Below are positions 36,801 to 46,117 of a stretch of 64,000 nt of DNA, piece by piece. Position numbers and translations under genes: made by a program. Source of the DNA: Paramacrobiotus metropolitanus (lineage: Eukaryota > Tardigrada > Eutardigrada > Parachela > Macrobiotidae); the NCBI RefSeq assembly GCF_019649055.1, contig NW_026570427.1:1-64000 (forward strand), read 5' to 3'. Every line of letters begins with the position of its first letter. Within the stretch, counting starts at the first letter, position 1. The notes below the pieces were generated by a model that did not search any database, was not told the origin of the DNA, and was given only the letters and a program-made list of their open reading frames with translations.

Positions 36801-39800
36801 ATTTTTATGATTAATTTTATTGCTGATAAATAGTATTAATCAAGTATTATTAACAATTACTGGTAAATGGTAATAATAATGTATGAAACTAAATTATATT
36901 AATAAATTTTATTTTAACAATTATTGTTGGTAATAATTTATGAAATTAAATTATAATAATAAATTATTATGAACAATTATTGTGTTAATAATAATTTATT
37001 TTTACTATTGATCAGCCTGTTAGTTATGATTGATAGAAGTATTGTTAGTTATGATTATTAACAATTGATAATTATTAAACTAATCTGTTGGCCTGCGTAA
37101 ATTCTGTTGGTTGTGCTACAGGAAGTGGATGAGGCCAAATCGCCGTCGGAGCGCAATTTCTTCCTACAGGAGGCTTCCATTATGAAGTCAGTCAATTACG
37201 CAGATTTATTTCGCAATTATTTGGCTGATGTTTATGTGAAATACGAATAGCAGTAAATTATTTGCTAAATAAATTAATAAAAACTAAATTCAGTTATTAA
37301 CTAGGTGGTTTTCACGGTGAATTTGCTCGAAATAAATTCGTTTATGATTTTTCGCATTTAACTCGATGACAATAAATGATGAAAAAATTATTACGGTTTT
37401 ACTATTTTCTTTCTTTGATAAATTGGGAATTGTTTTAATTCAAAACGGAAGAATTTCTTTTCCTTATCCAGACATGTTAAGAAATTAAAAGAAATTAAAT
37501 TTAAACAAATCAGGTTTGAGAAATAGTTTAATTCTTTAAATTGAATGGGAAAACGTTAATGCTGCTGTTGAACCGTTTTCGTAGTGTCGTGGCTTGAAAG
37601 TTTTTTCAAGATGGCCCACCGTGCACGTAATAATTGCTGCTGGTAATTGCCATAACTTTTTCCTAATAAAATTCTCTAATTATTTTTCATGTGCATGTGT
37701 AGAAATTTCCGGTGTCTTTAAAAAATTTAAATTTATGTAGGTTGAAAATTTTTTATACTAAATAAAGAAATTAAACTTACCTGTAGCATTTAGTTGGAAA
37801 AATATAAAGCTTTCACTGGCGGTTGCCGTAGTGCAGTGGCGGGAGTGCATTGGCTCTTTTGGCAGAAACGGTTGTAACAATTGAATAAAAATGCCGGGAA
37901 CTGGATAATTTTAAAAAAAAAATGCGGAAGTAATTTTTTTGTGAAGGTATAGGAATTTCCCGTGTTATTTGAAAATTAAAAAAAGTTCCAAGAAATTTTG
38001 TAAAAGTTTTAAAAATTTTTTTACAATAACAACATAAAATTAAAAGTTGAACAACAGCCTTTAAGTAATTGGAAAAATGTGATGCTGTCCGTAACGGTTG
38101 CCGTAGTGCAGTGGCTCGAAGCCTCGTCATTTGCAGAGAAGAGCGGCCGTAACAATTGCATGAAAAATACCGGAAACTGTCAGTAATATCCCCAAAAAAT
38201 TCCGGAATCAATTTTTGCGGTAATCTGTAGGAATTTCCGGTGTCATCACGTGGTGAAGCTGCTGGGCATCGTATCCGAAGGGCAGCCGGTGTGGGTGATC
38301 ATGGAGTACATGGCCAGCTCCGATCTGAAGACCTGGCTGCGCAATCAGCGCCCGGAGGACGACAAACCCGACCGCCGGCCGCCGGCGGTCAGCCGCATGC
38401 TGCAGATGGCCGGCGAGATCTGCGACGGGATGGCCTACATCCACAGCCGCAAATTCGTCCACCGCGATCTGGCCGCCCGCAACTGCATGGTCGCCGACGA
38501 TCTCACCGTGAAGATCGGCGATTTCGGGATGACGCGCGACGTCTACGAGACGGACTATTACCGCAAGGGCGGCAAAGGTGAGTGTGCGGTTTATCTGGTT
38601 GATTTTTCTTGCATTTATTTCTGCAATCTACAGATTTTGCGAAATGTTTTGCATTTATTGCCGAGTTCTGTTAATTTGTTGCCGCAATTATTTTAAATTT
38701 TTTGTATTTATTTCCGCACTCTACAGGTTAAATTGTTTGCATTTATTGCCGCATTTATTTATTTGCATTTATTTATTTCCGCAACTGTATTTATTTTGGC
38801 AATTATTTCCGCAGTGTATAGATTTTTTGTATTTATTTTTAGTATTCATTTCCGCGGGTTGTATATACATTTTTGGCGTTTAGTTTTTGTTTCTGTTTCT
38901 GCAGTTTACAGAACTTTACGAAATTTTAATTTTATGATTTCCGAAAATTAGGTAGTTTTCGAATTTCAGGGAAGCGCCGGAGATTTTGTGTAAATTCCCG
39001 GATTAATTGGCGTCAGTTTGAGTTCCGAAATTTGCAGATGTTTCGTAAAATTATGTCAGTATTCCCGAAAATTTGCAGATTTTAAAACGTTTGCGTTTTT
39101 TGAAAGTTATGCTGTTCCCGCAATTTACAGCATTCATAAAAAATACATGTAGAAAACATTGAAATGAAAAAAGATATTAAAACAGAGGTGAAGAGAAAAT
39201 TATTTTTAATTTGAATTGCGCTTTTCGCTGAATTTTGGTCAACGTTAATACGTTAGACATCTTTAGTTTCTATACGTCGTCTCGTTTCCTGGTGGTAAGC
39301 CAGTACACTACGAAACCCAATAACAGACCGATCGCGTGGTCTTGAGAAAATTAAGACGTTTAATCATGAATAAATGAAAATACGAAAATTAAAATTAATT
39401 CGGTTTAAGCTGAGAAAATTAAAGAAGCTGTGCTGGGTGACAGGGTTGCTGCCGGTGCGAAATAATTATTGTTATAAAAATAAAGAATTTTTTAGATTAG
39501 AGAAAACTAGTAATTATATTAGCAATGAATAAATGAATAAATTAATTGGATAAAGTAGTATAATTACGAGAAAAAAATTCTTCTGGATATATAGGTTAAA
39601 TGTGGCCCGTAAATGAGAAATTGTGCTGGTTGCACACAGTTGTTCCCGGCGCGGTGGAAATAAAACGCAGAATAAAATACAGAATTAAAATTACAGACAA
39701 ATTCAAAACGGAAATATTTTATGGAAAAATTACATGAAAAATTACATATCAGGTTAAATCAGTCAAAGTAATTTATAGGAGTTAAATTTCGTTATATGAT

Positions 39801-41253
39801 TAAATTAACTTATTGCCGGTGCGGTGGAAAGAAAATGCAGAGTAAAATACAGAATTAAAATTATAGGGTAAATTCAAAAAATAAAAGTTGAAAAGATAAG
39901 AAAATTTTAAAATACGCCATGAAAAAATATATATCCAAGTGAATTGAATCAGTTAAAAAATAAATAATTGAATTGCATAGGATTATTGCCGGTGCGGTGG
40001 ATGGCGCCGGAGTCGCTGAAGGACGGCCTGTTCACCAGCGAGTCGGACGTGTGGTCGTTCGGCGTGGTGTTGTGGGAGATTGTGACGCTGGCGGCGCAGC
40101 CGTACCAGGGATTATCCAACGAGCAGGTGCTGCACTTCGTCCTGGAGGGCCGCCTTATGCCGCGTCCCGAGAACTGCCCCGACCACATCTACGACATTAT
40201 GACGCGCTGCTGGTCCTTCCAGGTCCACAACCGCCCCACCTTCCTACAGGTCAGTCACAGGATAAAATTAGACAAATAAGTAAAAAAATAAATAGAAAAA
40301 AGATTTCGAAAATAAATTAAAACTCCGATATAAAAAATTAACGAAAGGGTGTACAAATCTGATGAAAATCAGGTTAATTTATTGGAGGAAAATTGTGCCA
40401 GCTTGGTAGGGAAAATTCTGTACACTTGTGTACAATTTTAGAATATAAACAAAAATAAACAAAAATCAGGATGTAAAGAAAATACTTGTCAAACATAGAA
40501 TCAAAAAAGAGAAAATAAACGATATTCGGTATATGAAATTACGGTTGCTTTCAGCTGAAAAATGGGGAATACTTGCATAGAGTTAGTATAGAGAAATCCA
40601 TCAGAAAATCAAATAAAATCTATTTAAAAAAATTGCAGATCATCGAGGGCTTGTTAAAGTTGGCCGTGGTAAATTGTAGAATGCCAACGATAATTAATAA
40701 AAAATAATTACGGCAACTTTGAGCTAAAATTATTACAAAAATTGTAAAAAAATGGGGATTATTTTGCAGGGAATTTATTAAGAAAATCCCTTAAAAAATC
40801 ATAATAAAGTTTGTAAAAAAATTGCAGATCATCGAGGGCTTGTTGGAGCTGGACGCCCTGAGCGCCGGCTTCAAGCAGGTCTCCTACTTTAGCACGGTGG
40901 ACGTCAACGACGTCACCCCGCCCACCGACGCCGCCGCCGCCCTGGGCGGGACGGCGCTGGCCGGGCACGAGCTGCGTGACCTCGGCGCGCGCGTCATCAG
41001 TCTGCTGCGCGACCCCGAGGCCCTGCAGTCCCTCGACGACGCCGAGGCCGACGCGGACGCGGAACCGGCGGAGACGGCCTCCCTCTTGGAGGCCCCGCCC
41101 CCGGCGGCCAACCTGGAGCCGGTGGTCATCGTCCACGAGAACGGGACCGGCGAGAAGAATTCCCCACCGCTGAAAGACGGACCCGGGCATTTTCCGCGGC
41201 TGAACAACGGCGGCGATAAGATCACGGCCAACGGACTGATCACGCTGTACTGA
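21674..41253 (+). CDS. InR: Insulin/IGF receptor-type tyrosine kinase (whole gene, 18 coding exons)
   Basis: Receptor for insulin-like peptides. Exons: 21674..21893, 23940..24508, 25590..25750, 26330..26513, 26757..26864, 27588..27739, 28771..29020, 29666..29914, 30461..30727, 31319..31803, 32295..32406, 33031..33224, 35493..35770, 36538..36736, 37122..37186, 38231..38577, 39981..40249, 40828..41253. All junctions are GT/AG and phases agree. The sum is 4535 nt; removing the 26 surplus bases of exon 2 gives 4509, a 1502-residue receptor. Domain order is L1, furin-like Cys-rich, L2, FnIII with insert, transmembrane helix, kinase, short tail. Exons are GC-rich and introns about three-quarters A+T. 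Only exon 2 is out of frame as written. Confidence 0.93.
23940..24508 (+). CDS. InR: InR exon 2: L1 domain and start of the Cys-rich region, two insertions
   Basis: Acceptor TTTGCAG ends at 23939. The exon encodes the ligand-binding L1 domain ([52 protein letters not shown]) and the first Cys-rich residues ([12 protein letters not shown]). The frame breaks twice: an extra C in CCCC near 24033, and a 25-bp tandem duplication (two copies of GCGCTGGTCAGTATCCAGCG plus five bases, near 24241..24290). Excising both leaves 543 nt, phase 1 in and out, exactly what the flanking exons need. This is either an assembly error or an inactivating allele. Confidence 0.85.
25590..26513 (+). CDS. InR: InR exons 3-4: furin-like cysteine-rich region
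   Basis: Exon 3 is 25590..25750, exon 4 is 26330..26513. Exon 3 shows the classic [13 protein letters not shown] and CLVCR...GACMDVCP spacing. Exon 4 starts at TTATCG after GTGGTAG, giving an in-phase junction TYK/LSDRRC, and continues with CVPSCPNRF and [10 protein letters not shown]. This region orients the two L domains and contacts ligand in insulin receptors. The intervening intron carries four diverged copies of a phrase with AAATTCGCATGGTCT. Confidence 0.88.
26757..29020 (+). CDS. InR: InR exons 5-7: L2 domain
   Basis: Exons 26757..26864, 27588..27739 and 28771..29020. L2 signatures are [39 protein letters not shown] and [15 protein letters not shown], followed by a Cys motif SNGDRVACN that links to the fibronectin domains. 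Phases are 1, 0 and 1. The first of these introns repeats CTGTTTAATTTTGTAATAAA about eight times in diverged form. Confidence 0.88.
29666..33224 (+). CDS. InR: InR exons 8-12: fibronectin III domains and insert region
   Basis: Exons 29666..29914, 30461..30727, 31319..31803, 32295..32406 and 33031..33224. FnIII-1 has the conserved [14 protein letters not shown] and GRDAC. FnIII-2 starts [11 protein letters not shown] and has [12 protein letters not shown]. Exon 10 carries the insert domain, with Thr- and Pro-rich stretches and the basic sites RARRD and RSRWARQ near 31525..31575, the likely furin cleavage that makes alpha and beta chains. The Cys of PCN in the insert may form inter-chain disulphides. 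FnIII-3 has [12 protein letters not shown]. Confidence 0.85.
33641..35097. repeat. 81-bp minisatellite in InR intron 12, about 18 units
   Basis: Units start TTCATTGTAGCCGAAATTTA and contain GTACGAAGGTGCAAAATCG and TTCCAGCCAACCTGGTTCAG. Copies are almost identical apart from the length of the T run (5-8). Each unit contributes strong AG acceptor-like ends (TTCCAG, TTCAG, TTGTAG) and a GTACG donor-like site inside the intron, which must be ignored by splicing. Confidence 0.92.
35493..35770 (+). CDS. InR: InR exon 13: end of FnIII-3 and transmembrane helix
   Basis: Ends the fibronectin domain ([20 protein letters not shown]) and gives the single membrane span ([20 protein letters not shown]) with a stop-transfer CRKR. 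Phase 0 in, phase 2 out before GTACCA. Confidence 0.9.
36538..40249 (+). CDS. InR: InR exons 14-17: juxtamembrane segment and tyrosine kinase domain
   Basis: Exons 36538..36736, 37122..37186, 38231..38577 and 39981..40249. The juxtamembrane NPDYY matches NPxY, the docking site for IRS/Shc PTB domains. [11 protein letters not shown] leads into the P-loop [12 protein letters not shown] with the ATP-binding Lys, [10 protein letters not shown] with the C-helix Glu, the catalytic loop [11 protein letters not shown], the insulin-receptor activation loop YETDYYRK with three autophosphorylation tyrosines, and [20 protein letters not shown] and the CW..RP end follow. Every catalytic residue is present, so the kinase is predicted active. 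Confidence 0.95.
40828..41253 (+). CDS. InR: InR exon 18: end of kinase and C-terminal tail
   Basis: Starts [10 protein letters not shown] after TTGCAG, continues FKQVSYF (conserved end of the insulin receptor kinase) and an acidic, Ala/Pro-rich tail of about 110 residues to TGA at 41251..41253. The tail has no YxxM motif and only the final Tyr of LITLY, unlike the long IRS-like tail of Drosophila InR. Downstream signalling through a separate IRS protein is therefore inferred. Confidence 0.9.
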   Translation: MIEGLLELDALSAGFKQVSYFSTVDVNDVTPPTDAAAALGGTALAGHELRDLGARVISLLRDPEALQSLDDAEADADAEPAETASLLEAPPPAANLEPVVIVHENGTGEKNSPPLKDGPGHFPRLNNGGDKITANGLITLY

Positions 41254-43535
41254 TGCAGAAAATGTAGGGGGCGTGGTACCAAAGAGGGGCGGGGTTAGGT
41301 GGGTGGAATGGTTTTTGTAATTTTTATTGCTTGTGTTGCGTTATTATTTTTTTTGCGGCCGGGGGTGGTTTTTTTCTCTCTCGTTTTTCTCTGTATCTTC
41401 TCACGCAGAGTATTTGTATTTCTTTGCTGGTCTACATCCGGGGGAATTTGCGCTGGTTTTTAATTCCGATTAAATGATGTATCGGGGCGGTTGTTGTGTT
41501 TGTATCCGATAATTACTGATTAAAATGAAGAAATTAAATTTATAAAGTAATCGATTAATTATGCGATAATATATGGATAAATACATCGACAACAAACTGC
41601 CTGATAAAAATAAATCCATACTAAATAATAAATTCAACACAATAAAACTAACAGGTATACCATTTGTAATTATATTGACAATAAGTTCATATTATTATTA
41701 ATAAACAGGCACTACTAATAAATCGATGAATACGATTATACGAGTAAATCGACAATAACCTGCTTAATCAAAATAAATTCAAAAATAATAAAACAACTAG
41801 GCGGAAAATTTATAAATACTAGTACATTAAGCAATAAATCGATATGAATAAATGGACACGAGCAATAAATCGATGAATAAATCGACAATAAACTGCTTAA
41901 CAGAAATAAATTCCGTAAGAAATAATAAATTCACAGACAATAATAAACCGTATAGGTTGGAAACTTGGAATTACTGTAAGTAATATTTCGCATGTCAAAC
42001 CTGCTTCAAATTGCGCAGCAGCAAGAAAAAAACAAAATTACTGTACCCGGTGTCACATTCACGAATACACACCGATTATTCACAACTTGAGTTATTATTA
42101 TTGTGCCGATCTGTGTAAGTCCTGCTCGATGCACACACCATGTGCATGGAACCATTGTCGATTGTCGTAGTGCAGTGGCAACTGGCAACAGCTGCGGCGA
42201 TAAAAGTTATACCGGGTGGCAGAACAAAATGTCGGTTTACCGTTTTGGTTTCTTTCTCGCGGTCCGGTTGCCGCACCGTTAACTATGTAGGCTCGTTGGA
42301 ATGCGAATTTTGTTAACTCCCACAATCAACCAAAGATTTTGGAAAAAATTCAGCTGCGCTCGTTTGTTTGCAACATCATGTGAACAGTTTTCGTGTCCCA
42401 GGTTTCAAAACATATTATCTCGTGGCATTTTTTTCCCTTATGGCGATCTGCATTCTTAAACTCAGAATTTTTTTGGGCCTAACACCACATTCACCACGTT
42501 AGAGCGTCGACAGTGGGGTTTATTGTTCAGTTTTTTTGCTTGGCACAGAAGCGTACTCGATTGGACGGTAATTTCGATTGGACGATAATTTTTTCGCTGA
42601 GTCATGGATAGTTTGTTACGCGTTTCCTCGTTACCCGATGCGTATCGGTTACCCAAATGCAGTTGACCTCTACCACTGTATGCCACTGTAGGAGCAGGCT
42701 TGTTCTGTACGCGCAGACCATCACTTTTGCCCACGTGCCGCAAGTTTTTGCGTTTTGCATATCGGGACCTGAGCCGCGGACCTCTCGCTTCGCAAACCAC
42801 TGTACCACCACTGAAAAGCACTAAGCCCTTACAATTACTGGGTGGCTGAACAAAATGCCGGTCTGACGTACCATGGTGCGCTGGATGCGGGATCCCACCA
42901 GTGCCTGTGCTTTGTGCGAAAGAGCAATGTTTTTTGACATAGCAGTTTGAAGTCAAACCAAGATTATCTTGAGAATCAACGGTTTTATGAACTATTTTGA
43001 AAAATTGGGTAGATTTCGAGAATGTCCTGGAAAGCGGAAATTTGAAATTACCCACTCCGTGAAATTAAAAACTGCTGCTTTTCAGCTAAGCAGAATTATT
43101 TATCTCCAGTTAGGGTTAAAAGAAGAGATATTCCTCTACACAAAACAGTTGACATATTCGTTGGATGTACTTTTGGTCCCAGCATACAAATATTTTGATG
43201 AACTGTGCAGGAGAGTTAGTTTTGGATAATGGTTGCGCGCGCGCAATCGAAGCGCAACGGTTACAGTACACGGACAGGTAAGCTGAAATCCCATCCAGAA
43301 TGCTGGTTTACCCTCTCCCGAATTTCTGAATATTACATTAAATTTTGTTTAATTAACGGTAATTTATTGCTGCCATTTCCAAAATAAATTTGGATTATAG
43401 TTATTTAACATTTGAATTATTACAGAGGTACATAGCATATCTGTAGTTAGTCATTCTTTGTTAAGAAAGTTATTCTTGACAAGAGGGAGAATACTGTCAC
43501 GTCTTGACCTGCACCGGTGTTTAATCAAATGACAA
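41254..43535. other. InR 3' region and intergenic repeats
   Basis: AATAAA signals cluster from about 41604, fitting InR polyadenylation. At 42213 and 42839 a phrase GGGTGGC(A/T)GAACAAAATG occurs in direct orientation; it recurs inverted near 62570. A tRNA A-box-like GTAGTGCAGTGGC is at 42168. On the - strand near 42750..42805, GGTACAGTGGTTTGCGAAGC also resembles a Pol III head. Probably SINE-type debris; no gene is seen. Confidence 0.4.
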
Positions 43536-43584
43536 CATCGGCTCCATTGGATGTCATTCACATTGAACATCCGTGTGAATGACA

Positions 43585-44960
43585 TCCAATGGAGCCCAAT
43601 GACGCTTCCGGTAAGAGACGATGGACTGGGACTACGGACCATAAAATCGCTTGTTTTCCCTGCCTTTTCGGCATCGGCGCATTCAGTGGTAACCTTGGTT
43701 TCGGAAATCTACCAGCCTGCGACGGTAGCGCTTCTGGATCCTGTTGTACGACAGCGGAAGGAATGGACAGATTGTGAACCTCCTCCTCAATACAGCAGGA
43801 ACTTTCAGTATGCATGGGACCGGCCGGCAATAGACGTTGTTGTATCTGCATTGAAAGCAGGAGCCACGGGTGAAACGGAAAAAGCAGTGCTGCTCGCTGC
43901 ATTACACCGCGACTCGGGCGCATAGGTGAACGCTCTCGCAGCACCGAACCTGCACACATTTCTGCGGGACGAGGAGATCAGAATTGGCGTGGTGCTTCGT
44001 TTCGGACTCCCTGTGATAGAGGAACACCCATGCGTGAACTGCGGAACCATTGTGGAATCTAATGGCCATCACGGGTTGTCATGTTCAAGCAGTAAGGGGA
44101 GATGGTCGCGGCACGTTGAACTAAACAACGAAGTCAAACGCGGGCTTGAGATTGCCGGATCTCCCGGTCAGTCTGTACAAGCTTGTCCGGCAATTTCTGT
44201 CGTAAAGGTACAGCTAGCGCGAAATTTGCGCTTAAAATGATGGCCACGTCACTACGCTTATCGGATTGCCTAAATGCGCTCCGCAGATAGATTGTCCATT
44301 ACTACACCGACAATTTTCTAACCACCTTCAGCCAGGCAGTCACTGTTATTCTCAATAAATTATCTGGCGTGCACCAAGCTACCAGCCAGCCAGATGCATG
44401 TTACGTATTCAAGTAGTGTGGCGTGGCGCGCCGTAGCATAGAGTCTGGCGTAACACGCAAATTTGTATATTTCGCTGTATTGAACCGGCAGAAATTACCG
44501 GACAAGCTTGTACTCGGTACCAACTGGCCTTTCAGATACAGAGGGCAAGCGGCCAGATGGCATGACTTTGATTCCCCGTTCCCGTGCGCGATGGAAGGGC
44601 GGTTGTATGGGATGCGACATGCTAGGAAACTGTGGCCATGTCCCACGTTAGTGCCAGTTCAAGGAAAGCCGGAAGCGTGGCCCAGTTGGCTGAAAAGGGT
44701 AAGCGCAACAAATATGCTTTCGTCGAAGATCTGGGATATATTTTTTCTACCTCTGGCGGTCGAAACATTCGGGACGTTTGCAGTATCTTTTGCTGAGCTC
44801 ATCCGTTTCGCCGGCTATAAGATCCGCGAAATTACCGAAAAACCCCGATCTACGGCCTTCTTAAGGCAGCGCTTAAGCCTTGCAGTAGTCAGAGGAAATG
44901 CAGCTGCGGTTTTGGGTACACTAACTGCACGCCCTAAGATCACTAATGGGACTAACGATT
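43585..44960 (+). pseudogene. 5'-truncated non-LTR retroelement relic with nested repeat
   Basis: The reading matches the C-terminal part of a reverse-transcriptase polyprotein common in invertebrates: LPVRDDGLGLRT, PAFSASAHS, then LHTFLRDEEIRIGVVLRFGLP, the Cys/His block CVNCGTIVESNGHHGLSC and SSKGRWSRHVELN. After an inserted repeat (about 44195..44515) it resumes with a PTLVPVQGKPEAW block and the terminal LAVETFGTF...RSTAFLRQRLSLAVVRGNAA, which is typical of its endonuclease-like end. Stops (43923..43925) and shifts show it is dead. The RT catalytic core is missing, as in 5'-truncated LINE copies. Confidence 0.6.
44195..44515 (+). repeat. Interspersed repeat nested in the retroelement relic
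   Basis: Roughly three-quarters identical to the reverse complement of 49905..50240, including CAGCCAGCCAxAxGCATGTTACG, GTGTGGCGTGGCGCGC and CCAGGCAGT. It interrupts the conserved C-terminal part of the retroelement, so it inserted later. The nature of the repeat is unknown. Confidence 0.5.
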
Positions 44961-45059
44961 TTGGATGTTTTTTCAATGTTTAAATTTTGATCATTTTAAG
45001 TAGTGTGAACCTGTGCTAGCCCATCTGGTCGGTGAGCTGACTGGTGTCCAATGACAACA

Positions 45060-45750
45060 CTGAACTAACGGCCCACGCTCAAGCTCGGACTTGGACTACT
45101 GAAACTTGGACTTGGACTTCACTTGGACTCTAAAACTCGGACTTCACTTGGACTTGGACTTCATTTAAAACTGGACTTTACTTGGACTCTAAAACTTGGA
45201 TTTTATGACACAGACTTGGATTTAGGCGTTTCTTATGTTTCTTATGTCTTCTTACGTTTCTTCATGTTTTCTTAGGTTTCAGGTTTCTTAGGTCTTTTAG
45301 GTTTCTTAGGATTCTGAGGTTTCTTAGGTTTCTCAGAATACCAACGGATACCTAGATAACCTATGAAATCCCAGAATCCTAGGAACACCAAACAAAACTA
45401 AGAAACCTAAGAAGCCCAAGAAACCTAAGAAACTTAACTTACCTAAGATACCTAAGAAACCTGAGAAACCAAAGAAACCTAGGAAACCTAAGAATCCTGA
45501 GAAACCTAAGAAAACATGAAGAAACGTAAGAAGACATAAGAAACGCCTAAATCCAAGTCTAAGTCATAAAGTCCAAGTTTTAGAGCCCAAGTAAAGTCCA
45601 AGTCCAATTTTAAGTGAAGTCTAAGTCCAAATGAAGTCCGAGTTTTAGATTCCAAGTGAAGTCCAAGTTTTAGAGTCCAAGTGAAGTCCAAGTCCAAGTT
45701 TTAGTAGCCTAAGTCCGAGTCCAAGTCCGAGCTTGAGCGCGGGCCCTGAA
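45060..45750. repeat. Large foldback made of simple repeats
   Basis: The left arm (about 45072..45340) is ACTTGGACTT-type repeats followed by AGGTTTCTTAGG-type repeats. The right arm (about 45400..45740) is the inverse order and complement, closing with CGAGCTTGAGCG opposite CGCTCAAGCTCG. The arms enclose about 60 bases. The whole could fold into one long hairpin. No coding potential. Confidence 0.75.
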
Positions 45751-46117
45751 CGGCCCGAACTAACAACACAATAGCAACAACAATACAACATAGATAATTA
45801 TTCTGTCCCTGGCAGCGCTGCCAGGGCACTGGTCAGGAATCCCGGTTGTCAATCACTGATTTTTGATTTTGAACTAGCAGATTTATTCATATGCAAATGT
45901 GCTTGAGAGCCAAAAAGCGTATACAAACAATACCATTAACGGCTGCATGCTGCCATTAAATAATTGTCTCGCGAGAATTGTTTTCAGGTTGCACAGGGAC
46001 ATTCAGCACAGAAACTATAAAATTAGCGTATCGTTTCTGAAGGCTTATGGGCGTTCTTTGTACCGCAATGCGGCCATGCTGTCGTCGTAATCCGCGTTAC
46101 TGGGTTCGTTGTCCGCT
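45751..46117. other. Downstream of the CUB-domain gene
   Basis: Holds the possible acidic tail of that gene in a shifted frame (to TAA at 46045..46047 on the - strand). Otherwise no feature. Confidence 0.3.

Noticed and set aside
21674-41253. Reading the insulin receptor as a pseudogene
   Set aside because: Seventeen of eighteen exons, all splice sites and all kinase residues are intact; only 26 surplus bases in exon 2 disagree, which fits an assembly error or a private allele.
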